Shown one piece after another: positions 35,302 to 43,413 of a stretch of DNA of 64,000 bases; within the stretch, counting starts at the first letter, position 1; each line of letters starts with the position of its first letter. This DNA comes from Polaribacter sp. HaHaR_3_91 (GTDB lineage: Bacteria; Bacteroidota; Bacteroidia; Flavobacteriales; Flavobacteriaceae). The stretch is from contig NZ_CP058986.1 of assembly GCF_019278525.1 (NCBI RefSeq), forward strand, positions 682,001-746,000. Reading direction: 5' to 3'. The notes under the pieces are model-generated. The model was not told the origin of the DNA, ran no database searches, and saw only the letters and a list, made by a program, of their open reading frames with translations. A program made the position numbers and the translations under genes.

Positions 35302-35576
35302 AAAAACATATTTTAATAGGCGTATTGGTTTCCTTATTTGCCACTTTTGGAGGTATATTTTTATATTTAGAATATATTTCGAAATTTGGTTTTTACGAAA
35401 CCATCGATTTAATTAAAGAAGGAGAATTGTATGGTAAAGTATTGTCTTTAGCTGCAATTCCTAATTTATTTGTGTTCTTTATTTTTATCAAAAAGAAAGA
35501 AGACAACAAAGCAAAAGGAGTTTTATTGGCAACTATTTTAATTGCACTAACTACTTTAGTTTTAAAGTTTTTCTAA
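35289..35576 (+). CDS. Small membrane protein of unknown function
   Basis: 95-aa protein with about three hydrophobic segments (residues 8-28, 50-66 and 77-95) separated by short charged loops, so an inner-membrane location is likely. No family is recognised. Its first 13 bases overlap the surE stop in another frame and it ends before an intergenic palindrome and lpxB, so it is translationally coupled to surE. The starting Met lies at the overlap. Confidence 0.7.
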   Translation: MGTVKKHILIGVLVSLFATFGGIFLYLEYISKFGFYETIDLIKEGELYGKVLSLAAIPNLFVFFIFIKKKEDNKAKGVLLATILIALTTLVLKFF

Positions 35577-35590
35577 CAGAGATAATGTCT

Positions 35591-35636
35591 CCTCGAGCGC
35601 AGTCGAGAGGTTTAATAAGGTCTCGACTGCGCTCGA
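35591..35636. repeat. Intergenic inverted repeat, copy 1
   Basis: TCGAGCGCAGTCGAGA (35593-35608) and its exact reverse complement TCTCGACTGCGCTCGA (35621-35636) flank a 12-base loop. It is far richer in GC than its surroundings. The same 16-mers occur at 48426-48485 in the opposite order. An ATG at its edge (35585) creates a false N-terminal extension of lpxB. Confidence 0.9.
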
Positions 35637-35653
35637 CCAAACAAGTAAAATTT

Positions 35654-36775
35654 ATGAAATATTACATAATTGCTGGTGAAGCTTCAGGAGATTTACATGG
35701 CTCTAACCTAATGAAAGCATTGTATAAAGAAGATGCAAATGCAGACATTCGGTTTTGGGGTGGAGATCTAATGCAAAATGTTGGCGGAACTTTGGTTAGT
35801 CATTATAAAGAAAGAGCTTTTATGGGCTTTTTTGAAGTTATAATGAATCTTTCTAAAGTATTGGGTTTTATTAAAATTTGCAAAAAAGATATTGCCCAAT
35901 TTAAGCCAGATGTACTTATTTTAATTGATAACTCTGGGTTTAATTTACGTGTTGCTAAATGGGCAAAAGAGCAAGGTTTTAAAACCAATTATTATATTTC
36001 TCCACAAGTTTGGGCAAGTAGAGCAAGTAGAGTAAAAGGTATTAAAAGAGATATCGATAAAATGTTTGTAATCCTTCCTTTCGAAAAAGAATTTTATGAA
36101 AAATACGACTATAATGTAACTTTTGTTGGACATCCTTTAATTGACGGAATTGCAGGTAGAAAACAAGTAAAAGAAGCTGCTTTTAGAAAAGAATATAACT
36201 TAACAGACAAACCTATTATTGCTTTGTTACCCGGAAGTAGAAAGCAAGAAATAACCAAAATGCTCTCTGTAATGTTGTCTTTAATTGATGATTTTTCTGA
36301 GTATCAGTTTGTAATTGGTGGGGCTCCAAGTCAAGATTTTAGTTTTTATCAAAGTATTATTGGTGATCGTAAAGTTTCTTTTATCAACAATAAAACGTAC
36401 GATTTATTAAGTATTTCTTACGCAGCAATTGTTGGGTCTGGCACTGCAACTTTAGAAACTGCTTTGTTTAAAGTGCCGCAAGTGGTTTGTTATAAAGGCG
36501 GAACAATCTCTTATCAGATTGCAAAAAGAATAATCACTTTAAAATTTATTTCTTTGGTAAATTTAATCATGGATAGAGAAGTGGTTAAAGAATTAATTCA
36601 GAATGATTTTAATAAGCAGAATTTAAAAATTGAATTGACCAAGATTTTAGATGATACCTATCGAGAAAAATTCTTTTTAGAATACTTTGAATTAGAAAAG
36701 AAATTGGGAGGTAAAGGTGCTTCAGAAAAAGTAGCGAAACAAATTGTAAGTGATTTAAGAAAAGGAGATAACTAA
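35654..36775 (+). CDS. lpxB: Lipid-A-disaccharide synthase (LpxB)
   Basis: Joins UDP-diacylglucosamine and lipid X to make the lipid A disaccharide at the inner membrane. Family start MKYYIIAGEASGDLHGSNL is exact at ATG 35654. Further motifs are FWGGDLMQNVGG, the DNSGFNLRVAKWAK segment, YYISPQVWASRASRVKGI, VGHPLIDGI, LLPGSRKQEI and GSGTATLETALFKVPQVV. A longer open frame from 35585 adds 23 residues encoded by a palindromic repeat and is rejected. Length 373 aa is typical. It follows surE and the small membrane gene on the same strand, an order compatible with one transcript. Confidence 0.96.
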   Translation: MKYYIIAGEASGDLHGSNLMKALYKEDANADIRFWGGDLMQNVGGTLVSHYKERAFMGFFEVIMNLSKVLGFIKICKKDIAQFKPDVLILIDNSGFNLRVAKWAKEQGFKTNYYISPQVWASRASRVKGIKRDIDKMFVILPFEKEFYEKYDYNVTFVGHPLIDGIAGRKQVKEAAFRKEYNLTDKPIIALLPGSRKQEITKMLSVMLSLIDDFSEYQFVIGGAPSQDFSFYQSIIGDRKVSFINNKTYDLLSISYAAIVGSGTATLETALFKVPQVVCYKGGTISYQIAKRIITLKFISLVNLIMDREVVKELIQNDFNKQNLKIELTKILDDTYREKFFLEYFELEKKLGGKGASEKVAKQIVSDLRKGDN

Positions 36776-36786
36776 TTCTAAATTGT

Positions 36787-37122
36787 ATGAACTATAATAA
36801 TAAAAAGTTTAGAGTTGTTCAAAATGCTGATAATGGTGAAACTTCAAAAGAAACCATTTTTACATACAAGCAAAAAGGTACTATTTTAACGTCTGAATAT
36901 AAAGGCGGGCAAATAGTTAAAGGTCATTTAATTGGTCTTGTAGATGAGCATGGGAATATAGAAATGCGTTATCATCAAGTAAATCTTAAAGGAGAATTAA
37001 TGACAGGTATTTGTTATTCTAAACCTGAAATAGAGGTTAACGGAAAAATTACTCTCTATGAAAATTGGACGTGGACTTCTGGTGATAAAACAAGTGGAAT
37101 GTCCGTTTTAGAAGAAGTTTAA
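36787..37122 (+). CDS. Small conserved-looking protein, MORN-like beta repeats, function unknown
   Basis: 111-aa soluble protein, no signal peptide. It has glycine-containing strand repeats of the kind GxxxKGHLIGLVDEHGNIEMRYHQV, which suggests an antiparallel beta-sheet wrap. I recall similar proteins loosely annotated as n-acetylglutamate-synthase-like, but nothing here supports that activity. It starts 11 bases after lpxB; the stop codon shares one base with an ATG of the next frame. Confidence 0.65.
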   Translation: MNYNNKKFRVVQNADNGETSKETIFTYKQKGTILTSEYKGGQIVKGHLIGLVDEHGNIEMRYHQVNLKGELMTGICYSKPEIEVNGKITLYENWTWTSGDKTSGMSVLEEV

Positions 37123-37157
37123 TGAAGGTACAAATGATACGTAAAAGAATATTTAAT

Positions 37158-37640
37158 ATGAAGAAATGGAGTTTTTTAATAGTTGTAATTTCTTTATTAT
37201 TAAGTTCTTGTTCATCCACTAAAACGGTTGTTAAAAAGACACCAAAACCAATTACTAAGGCGGATAAAATAGTAGCAAATGCCTTAGAATATAAAGGTGT
37301 TCGTTACAAATTTGGAGGAACTACCAATAGAGGGATGGATTGCTCTGGAGTGGTATATGTTGCCTTTGGAAACGAAAACGTACAATTGCCAAGAATCTCT
37401 AGAGATATGGCAAAGAGAGGTGATGAAATTGCTTTAAGTAAAGTTAAAAAAGGTGATTTATTGTTCTTTAAAACAAGTAAAAACAGACGAGGAAATATCA
37501 ATCATGTTGGCTTGGTGGTTTCCCATTTAAAAGGACAAATTAAGTTTGTACACGCCACTACTTCTAGAGGTGTAATTGTTTCTGCACTATCAGAAAAATA
37601 CTGGAAAAATGCCTTCGTAAAAGCAACAACAATCTTGTAA
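37158..37640 (+). CDS. NlpC/P60 cell-wall hydrolase lipoprotein
   Basis: Envelope cysteine peptidase expected to cut peptidoglycan stem peptides. The signal peptide has lipobox LLSSC (Cys near 18) at the chosen start ATG 37158; the upstream ATG at 37122 would bury that signal sequence behind 12 residues. The NlpC/P60 domain (about 45-160) has catalytic Cys in GMDCSGVVYVAF, His in NHVGLVV and the third polar residue in VHATTSRGV. The 160-aa length is that of a single-domain Spr/NlpC-like protein. Confidence 0.9.
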   Translation: MKKWSFLIVVISLLLSSCSSTKTVVKKTPKPITKADKIVANALEYKGVRYKFGGTTNRGMDCSGVVYVAFGNENVQLPRISRDMAKRGDEIALSKVKKGDLLFFKTSKNRRGNINHVGLVVSHLKGQIKFVHATTSRGVIVSALSEKYWKNAFVKATTIL

Positions 37641-37678
37641 TTAATAGTTAACGTTTTTTTTAGTAACTTTAACTTGCT

Positions 37679-39694
37679 ATGAAAAGGTTGTACAATTACA
37701 TACCCTTGCACTTTGTTGTGCTTGTAATTATTGGAATTTGTTTCCAGTTTTTTACTCAATTTTGGACTTTTACTTTTCTTAGGACCACTATTTTTTTGGT
37801 AGGTTTATCTGTTTTATTTTTTCTGATAAAACATAAGGTTTTAAGAACATGTACTGCTCTTGTTTTATTCTTTTGTATTGGTGTTTCGGCTGTTTATGTG
37901 AGTGATGACAGAAATTATGATTCATATTATCAATATCATTTAAAAGACAATTCTAAGGTTGTTTTACAGATTCATAAAATATTAAAACCTGGTAATTATT
38001 ACCAAAAATATGAGGCTGCTATTATTAATGTTGATGATCTGAAAACTACAGGAACAATACTTCTAAATGTTAAGAATGATAGTAGTGTAAATTCGTTACA
38101 AATTGATGATCAGTTATTCTTAAAACCTACTTTAAAAGAGTTAATTCCGCCTTTAAATCCGCATCAATTTAACTATAAGTCTTATTTAGCAAAACAAGGT
38201 ATTCATCATCAATTATTTGTGGATACAAATCAGTTTTTAAAGCTTCGTACTCAGTCAACCACTTTATTTGGTTTGTCGGCGAAATTTAGAAATCAAATTC
38301 AGGAAGCATTACAGAAATACCATTTTAAGAAAAATGAATTAGCGGTTATTAATGCACTTTTGTTGGGGCAACGACAAGATATTTCTAAAGAATTGATTGT
38401 AGATTATCAAAGAGCAGGAGCAATCCATATTTTGGCAGTTTCTGGTTTACACATTGGTGTTATTCTATTGATTTTATCTTTCATTTTTAAACCTGTTGAA
38501 AGAATTAAGTACGGAAAGTTTATAAAAACACTTATTATTGTTTCTTTACTTTGGATGTTCGCATTTATCGCAGGTCTTTCTGCGTCTGTAGTTAGAGCGG
38601 TTACCATGTTTACTTTTTTAGCTATTGGGTTGTCTTTTCAAAGAAAAAAGGTAGTAGAGTTTTCCTTTATTTCTTCCATGCTTTTTTTACTATTGATAAA
38701 ACCTATGTTTCTTTTTGATGTTGGTTTTCAACTCAGTTATTTAGCAGTTTTTGGTATTCTTTGGACACAGCCTAAATTGTATGCAATATGGAAACCTAAG
38801 TTTAAATTTGTCGATTTTTTCTGGCAATTGTTTACCGTTTCAATAGCAGCCCAAATAGGAATATTGCCTTTAAGTATTTATTATTTTCAACAATTTCCAG
38901 GGTTATTTTTGGCCTCAAACTTAGTTATCATTCCTTTTTTAGGGGCAATTTTAATCGGAGGGATTTTAGTCATTATTACATCACTTTTAAATATTCTACC
39001 TCAGGTTTTGGCAAATATCTATGGAATGATTATTTCTTGGATGAATGGTTTTGTAAGTTGGGTTTCTCTTCAAGAAGAATTCTTATTTAAAGAAATTTCC
39101 ATTTCATTTGTTACGATGTTGTTTTGGTATGTATTCTTGTTTTTAGGAGTTTCATTCTTAATCAAAAAATCATCTAAAAATTTGATTTACTTTTTAGTTT
39201 CAATAGTACTTTTACAAACTGTTTTTCTATTTGAAACGAAAGAAAATAAATCGAAAGAAGAATTGATTGTGTTTCATAAAAGTAGATTTTCTGTGATTGG
39301 AAAGAGAGTAGGAAGACAACTCTTTTTGCAACACGACATAGATAGTATGAGGTTTAAGAATGAAAATAGTATTAAAACGTACCGAGTTTCAGAAGGTATT
39401 GATGAGGTTAAGGAATTCAATTTTAAGAACTTTCTTCAATTTTCTAAAAAGGATATTTTACTGATTGATAGTTTGGGGATTTATACGATTTCTGGAATGA
39501 GGGAACCAATTGTAGTTTTGCAATATTCGCCAAAAATAAATTTATCAAGATTGATAAAAACAATAAAACCATCACAAATTATTGCTGATGGTTCTAATTA
39601 TAAGAGTAGTGTAAATCGTTGGGAAGAGACTTGTTTAAAACATCAAATCCCATTTCATTATACAGGTCAAAATGGAGCGTTTATCATTGATTAA
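37679..39694 (+). CDS. comEC: ComEC/Rec2-family DNA-uptake channel without an intact metallo-beta-lactamase domain
   Basis: Inner-membrane protein of natural transformation that passes single-stranded DNA into the cytoplasm. N-terminal helices and a DUF4131-like OB region (about 1-190) are followed by the competence domain (about 200-480) with GAIHILAVSGLHIGVILLIL and many membrane helices. The last 170 residues have beta-lactamase-like strands (end: QIIADGSNYKS, FHYTGQNGAFII), but no HxHxDH metal motif is present. Length 671 aa fits the short Bacteroidota form. Stem pairing TTAAAATAA (39691) with TTATTTTAA (39729-39737) may terminate it and the convergent gene. Confidence 0.9.
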   Translation: MKRLYNYIPLHFVVLVIIGICFQFFTQFWTFTFLRTTIFLVGLSVLFFLIKHKVLRTCTALVLFFCIGVSAVYVSDDRNYDSYYQYHLKDNSKVVLQIHKILKPGNYYQKYEAAIINVDDLKTTGTILLNVKNDSSVNSLQIDDQLFLKPTLKELIPPLNPHQFNYKSYLAKQGIHHQLFVDTNQFLKLRTQSTTLFGLSAKFRNQIQEALQKYHFKKNELAVINALLLGQRQDISKELIVDYQRAGAIHILAVSGLHIGVILLILSFIFKPVERIKYGKFIKTLIIVSLLWMFAFIAGLSASVVRAVTMFTFLAIGLSFQRKKVVEFSFISSMLFLLLIKPMFLFDVGFQLSYLAVFGILWTQPKLYAIWKPKFKFVDFFWQLFTVSIAAQIGILPLSIYYFQQFPGLFLASNLVIIPFLGAILIGGILVIITSLLNILPQVLANIYGMIISWMNGFVSWVSLQEEFLFKEISISFVTMLFWYVFLFLGVSFLIKKSSKNLIYFLVSIVLLQTVFLFETKENKSKEELIVFHKSRFSVIGKRVGRQLFLQHDIDSMRFKNENSIKTYRVSEGIDEVKEFNFKNFLQFSKKDILLIDSLGIYTISGMREPIVVLQYSPKINLSRLIKTIKPSQIIADGSNYKSSVNRWEETCLKHQIPFHYTGQNGAFIID

Positions 39695-39728
39695 AATAAA
39701 CGTGTAGGTGTTTATGTCTATAATAGTA

Positions 39729-40250
39729 TTATTTTAAACTGCTTTTAAAATCGGTATTAAAGTCTTCCCATTTTTTAGTTTTGTATACTTCTCTAGAAAA
39801 ATAGACTAATATTTTTTCCATAATTTCTTTGTCTAAATAACCAGGGATTTTATCTAATAACTGTACATCTTCCGACAAAAAGAGGGTAGTTGGATACGAT
39901 AATTTTCCATCCATTAAAGAAGCTGCTAATTGGTGATAGCCACGTCTACCTTCTTTTTGAAATTTAAATGTATGATCATTAAAAACAATGTCTTTTTTAC
40001 CTTCTCCGTCTAGTTTAACAGCGTAAAAGTTTTTATTTATATAATCACCAATGGTTTTGTTAGAGTAAGTGTTTAAATCCATTTTTTTACAATAGCCACA
40101 CCAATCTGTGTAAATATCAACTAAAATAGGTTTAGGATTTGCTTTGTTTAATTCGATAGCTTCTTCAAAATCAAGCCATTTAATATTTTCTTGTCCATTT
40201 GTATTTATACAAAATAGGCAAACAGCAATAAGTAATATCAGTTTTTTCAT
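39729..40250 (-). CDS. Exported thioredoxin-like protein (DUF255/thioredoxin_7 type)
   Basis: Periplasmic redox protein. The signal peptide ends after CINTNGQ (about 19). The thioredoxin fold has VDIYTDWCGYCKKMDLNTYS near residues 45-64 with the CGYC active site, and a cis-Pro at SYPTTLFLSED. Length 173 aa. WCGYCKKM is typical of reductase-side thioredoxins kept reduced by DsbD. It lies downstream of the peptide-uptake operon but behind a strong terminator, so it is probably expressed alone. Confidence 0.85.
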   Translation of the reverse strand: MKKLILLIAVCLFCINTNGQENIKWLDFEEAIELNKANPKPILVDIYTDWCGYCKKMDLNTYSNKTIGDYINKNFYAVKLDGEGKKDIVFNDHTFKFQKEGRRGYHQLAASLMDGKLSYPTTLFLSEDVQLLDKIPGYLDKEIMEKILVYFSREVYKTKKWEDFNTDFKSSLK

Positions 40251-40284
40251 AATTATTGAGTCGTAATATTTATGTCTAATTTAC

Positions 40285-40319
40285 AAAAAAAAAAGAGCCT
40301 TTAAAAAAGCTCTTTTTTT
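40285..40319 (-). terminator. Terminator of the peptide-uptake operon
   Basis: AAAAAGAGC (ending 40298) pairs with GCTCTTTTT (from 40309), giving a GAGC/GCTC core with long A and T flanks on both sides. It works on either strand and sits 19 bases beyond the POT gene stop. Confidence 0.8.
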
Positions 40320-40337
40320 CATTTATTTTGATGAAGT

Positions 40338-41906
40338 TTATTTTACTCCGTGCATTAGTTTTTTTAATAAAGGCGTTAAGCTCATAATTAAAAGACCTGC
40401 AATGATAGGTACAAAAGTGAAAATTAAAAAGAAGGTACTCATAGAGTATTTCGTTGTTATTTCATCAATCATTCCTCCCATCAAACCAGCTAATTTATTT
40501 CCCATACCAACAGCTATATACCATAGACCAAACATCATAGCAATCATTTTTCCTGGTACTAGTTTAGAAACGTAAGACAAGCCTACAGGAGATAAACTTA
40601 ATTCACCTAAAGTGTGAAGTAAATAGGCTAAAATAAGCCAAATAACACTTACTGATGCTGTTTGTGCACCTTGAGGTATACTTGCAGAACCATAGGCCAA
40701 AACTAAGAACCCTAGTCCTAATAATATTAATCCGACACCAAATTTTACGGTTGCAGGTGGATTGAATTTACTTTCCCATATTTTAGAAAATAATGGCGCA
40801 AATGTTATAATAAAGAATGAATTTAAGATACCAAACCAAGAAGCAGGTATTTCCGTAGAAACTTCACTAAACTGGTTTTTTAACATGATGATTACTATGA
40901 TCCAAATTATTGCAAAACTGATTCCTAAGAAAAGATTAGATAATGCATATTTTTTAAAAGTAATTTTAAATAAACTAATTAAAACATAGGTAATAATCAT
41001 TAAAGGAACAACAGTAAGTAGTGTATTTGCGATTCTAAAAATATTTGCAGCGCTACCTTCTAATACTCTATTGGTATAATCTTTAGCAAAAATAGTCATA
41101 GAACCACCGGCTTGCTCAAATGCAGCCCAAAAGAAAATAGTAAAGAATGCTAAAATACCAACAACAATATATCTGTCTCTCTGTACATTGCTTGGTACAT
41201 CGTCATAACTCTTTTCATCTTTACTAGCAACTGCATCAGATAAATCAACAATTTTACTTGGCTTTGTACCAACATTACCAAAAATGCTTTGAGCGAAATA
41301 GAATTGTAACATTCCGAAAAACATAAAAATACCAGCTAAACCAAAACCAAAATGCCAACCATAAGTTTCACCTACATAACCACAAAGCATAATACCTAAA
41401 AAAGCACCAGCATTTACACCCATATAAAAAATAGTAAATGCACCATCCTTTTTTTCTTGAGCGTTTTTATAAACACCATTAATAATTGAAGTAATATTAG
41501 GTTTAAAGAAACCATTTCCTGCAATTAGTAAACCAATACCTACATATAATGCCCAAGGAGTATCGAATGCCATCGCTGCGTGTCCAAGTGTCATTAATAA
41601 AGCACCTATAACAACTGCATTTCTGTATCCTAAAAATCTATCGGCTAAAATACCTCCAATAATAGGAGTAAAGTAAACTAACATTGTGTAGGTACCGTAT
41701 AAACTTAAAGCATCTTCACGACTCCAAGCCCAACCGCCATCAGTTAATGATGAAATTAAAAAAATAACTAATAATGCACGCATTCCATAATATGAAAAAC
41801 GCTCCCACATTTCTGTGAAAAATAAAATAAATAAACCTGCTGGGTGTCCTAGCAATAATTTATTGTTCATTTCTGAACCTTCAAATCTGTATTTGGCTGT
41901 ATTCAT
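40338..41906 (-). CDS. POT/PTR2-family proton-coupled oligopeptide transporter
   Basis: Inner-membrane symporter importing di- and tripeptides with protons. About 14 helices. The family signature FFTEMWERFSYYGMRALLVI (about 29-48) includes the proton-coupling ExxER motif. The second PTR2 segment appears as FTIFYMGVNAGAFLGIMLCG, and the late helix has FWAAFEQAGGSM. Length 522 aa. It is the third gene after a DPP-IV-like peptidase and another POT gene, forming a peptide-processing and uptake operon. The two POT proteins are related but clearly diverged, so different peptide preferences are likely. Confidence 0.93.
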   Translation of the reverse strand: MNTAKYRFEGSEMNNKLLLGHPAGLFILFFTEMWERFSYYGMRALLVIFLISSLTDGGWAWSREDALSLYGTYTMLVYFTPIIGGILADRFLGYRNAVVIGALLMTLGHAAMAFDTPWALYVGIGLLIAGNGFFKPNITSIINGVYKNAQEKKDGAFTIFYMGVNAGAFLGIMLCGYVGETYGWHFGFGLAGIFMFFGMLQFYFAQSIFGNVGTKPSKIVDLSDAVASKDEKSYDDVPSNVQRDRYIVVGILAFFTIFFWAAFEQAGGSMTIFAKDYTNRVLEGSAANIFRIANTLLTVVPLMIITYVLISLFKITFKKYALSNLFLGISFAIIWIIVIIMLKNQFSEVSTEIPASWFGILNSFFIITFAPLFSKIWESKFNPPATVKFGVGLILLGLGFLVLAYGSASIPQGAQTASVSVIWLILAYLLHTLGELSLSPVGLSYVSKLVPGKMIAMMFGLWYIAVGMGNKLAGLMGGMIDEITTKYSMSTFFLIFTFVPIIAGLLIMSLTPLLKKLMHGVK

Positions 41907-41977
41907 GTAAAATAAAATTATATAAGTATAACAAACCTCATTAAGATATCATTTATGAGGTTTATTATTTTGTTTCA

Positions 41978-43402
41978 TTAATTATCAGCTAGTTCGAAAC
42001 CTTCTGTTTCTTCATTTTTAATTGCTTGCCTATCTTCAGCTCCATGTGTTAGCCTCTTTAGAGGTTTTAGAATTGCAATTAATAATAAACCAAAAATAGT
42101 ACATGTTATTGCGATTCCTGTAAATACTTCAAAATCTCCAGCATCTTCAGAAAGTCCACCAATAAAACCTGCGACTTTATTACCTAAACCAGTTGCAGCA
42201 AAATATGCTCCCATCATTAGAGAAGCGTATTTTAACGGTGCTAACTTAGTGATAAAAGACAATGCAACCGGAGAAGCACAAAGCTCACCAATAGTATGAA
42301 AAAGGTATGCTAATATTAACCAAATCATTGCAGATTTTTCTGCTACTTCATCTCCATTCATAACTACTTCAGAAGCAGCTTTACTCATAAAGAAAAAACC
42401 AAAAGCCATAATAATTACACCTATCGCCATCTTAAATAAAGAAGAAGATTCTCTTCCTTTCTTTTTCCAATTATACCAAAACCCACCAACTGCAGTACCT
42501 AAAACAATAATAAAAAAGGCATTAACAGATTGAAAAACAGCTGCAGGAATTTCATTTCCAATTAAAGGTAAAGAGAAAGATAAAATTCTATTTGTTTTTT
42601 GTTCTGTATATAAACTCATTAACCCACCGGCTTGTTCAAAAGCACCCCAAAAAACAATAATAATTAAGAAAGATAAGAACATTACTAACATTCTATCTTT
42701 TTCAATTTTTGTTAAAGGTTTTTTTAGTAATTCTTTATCAGGTGAATCTGCATTACCGATAAAATTTCCAACACTACCTAAATATTTTAAGCCATACATA
42801 TATACAATTTGTCCCAGTGCCATACCGATACCTGCTAAACCAAAACCATAATGCCAGCCATATTTAGCGGCAACTGCACCAACTAAAATAGCTCCTAAGA
42901 AAGCTCCCAAATTAATTCCTATATAGAAAACATAAAAACCTTTATCTCTTCTTTCATCTCCTTGTTTGTACAAACCACCAACCATTGTAGAGATGTTTGG
43001 TTTTAAAAAACCTACACCAATAACAATAAAAAGAAGTCCTGTAAAGAATGCCCATTGTGCTTCTACGGCTAAAATTCCATGACCAATACATAGTAAAATT
43101 CCTCCCAGCATTACTGCTTTTTTCTGTCCTATAAATTTATCTGCAATCCAGCCTCCAGGAATGGAAGTTAAATACACAAACATGGTATATGTTCCGTAAA
43201 AAGATAAAGTTTCTCCGTTAGACCAACCAAAACCAGATTGAGGATCTCCTATAATAATTGGAGCAGCAAGATATAAGGTTAAAATTGCACGCATTCCATA
43301 ATATGAAAAACGCTCCCACATTTCAACAAAAAATAATACGTACAATCCTACAGGATGCCCAAATAATTCTTTTTCGTGTGGTTCTTTTATTAAATTACTC
43401 AT
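41978..43402 (-). CDS. POT/PTR2-family oligopeptide transporter, second copy
   Basis: Peptide:proton symporter. ExxER signature FFVEMWERFSYYGMRAILTL near residues 28-47, YVFYIGINLGAFLGAILVG further on, and FWGAFEQAGGLMSLYTEQKTN around residue 260. At 474 aa it is shorter than its neighbour, mainly through a shorter cytoplasmic linker and C-terminus. It starts 11 bases after the DPP-IV-like gene and is surely co-transcribed. The C-terminal tail (AEDRQAIKNEETEGFE) is charged and cytoplasmic. Confidence 0.93.
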   Translation of the reverse strand: MSNLIKEPHEKELFGHPVGLYVLFFVEMWERFSYYGMRAILTLYLAAPIIIGDPQSGFGWSNGETLSFYGTYTMFVYLTSIPGGWIADKFIGQKKAVMLGGILLCIGHGILAVEAQWAFFTGLLFIVIGVGFLKPNISTMVGGLYKQGDERRDKGFYVFYIGINLGAFLGAILVGAVAAKYGWHYGFGLAGIGMALGQIVYMYGLKYLGSVGNFIGNADSPDKELLKKPLTKIEKDRMLVMFLSFLIIIVFWGAFEQAGGLMSLYTEQKTNRILSFSLPLIGNEIPAAVFQSVNAFFIIVLGTAVGGFWYNWKKKGRESSSLFKMAIGVIIMAFGFFFMSKAASEVVMNGDEVAEKSAMIWLILAYLFHTIGELCASPVALSFITKLAPLKYASLMMGAYFAATGLGNKVAGFIGGLSEDAGDFEVFTGIAITCTIFGLLLIAILKPLKRLTHGAEDRQAIKNEETEGFELADN

Positions 43403-43413
43403 AGTTTATCCTT

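Noticed and set aside
35585..35653. N-terminal extension of LpxB (23 residues beginning MSPRAQSRG)
   Set aside because: It is encoded by the palindromic repeat; the family N-terminus begins exactly at 35654.
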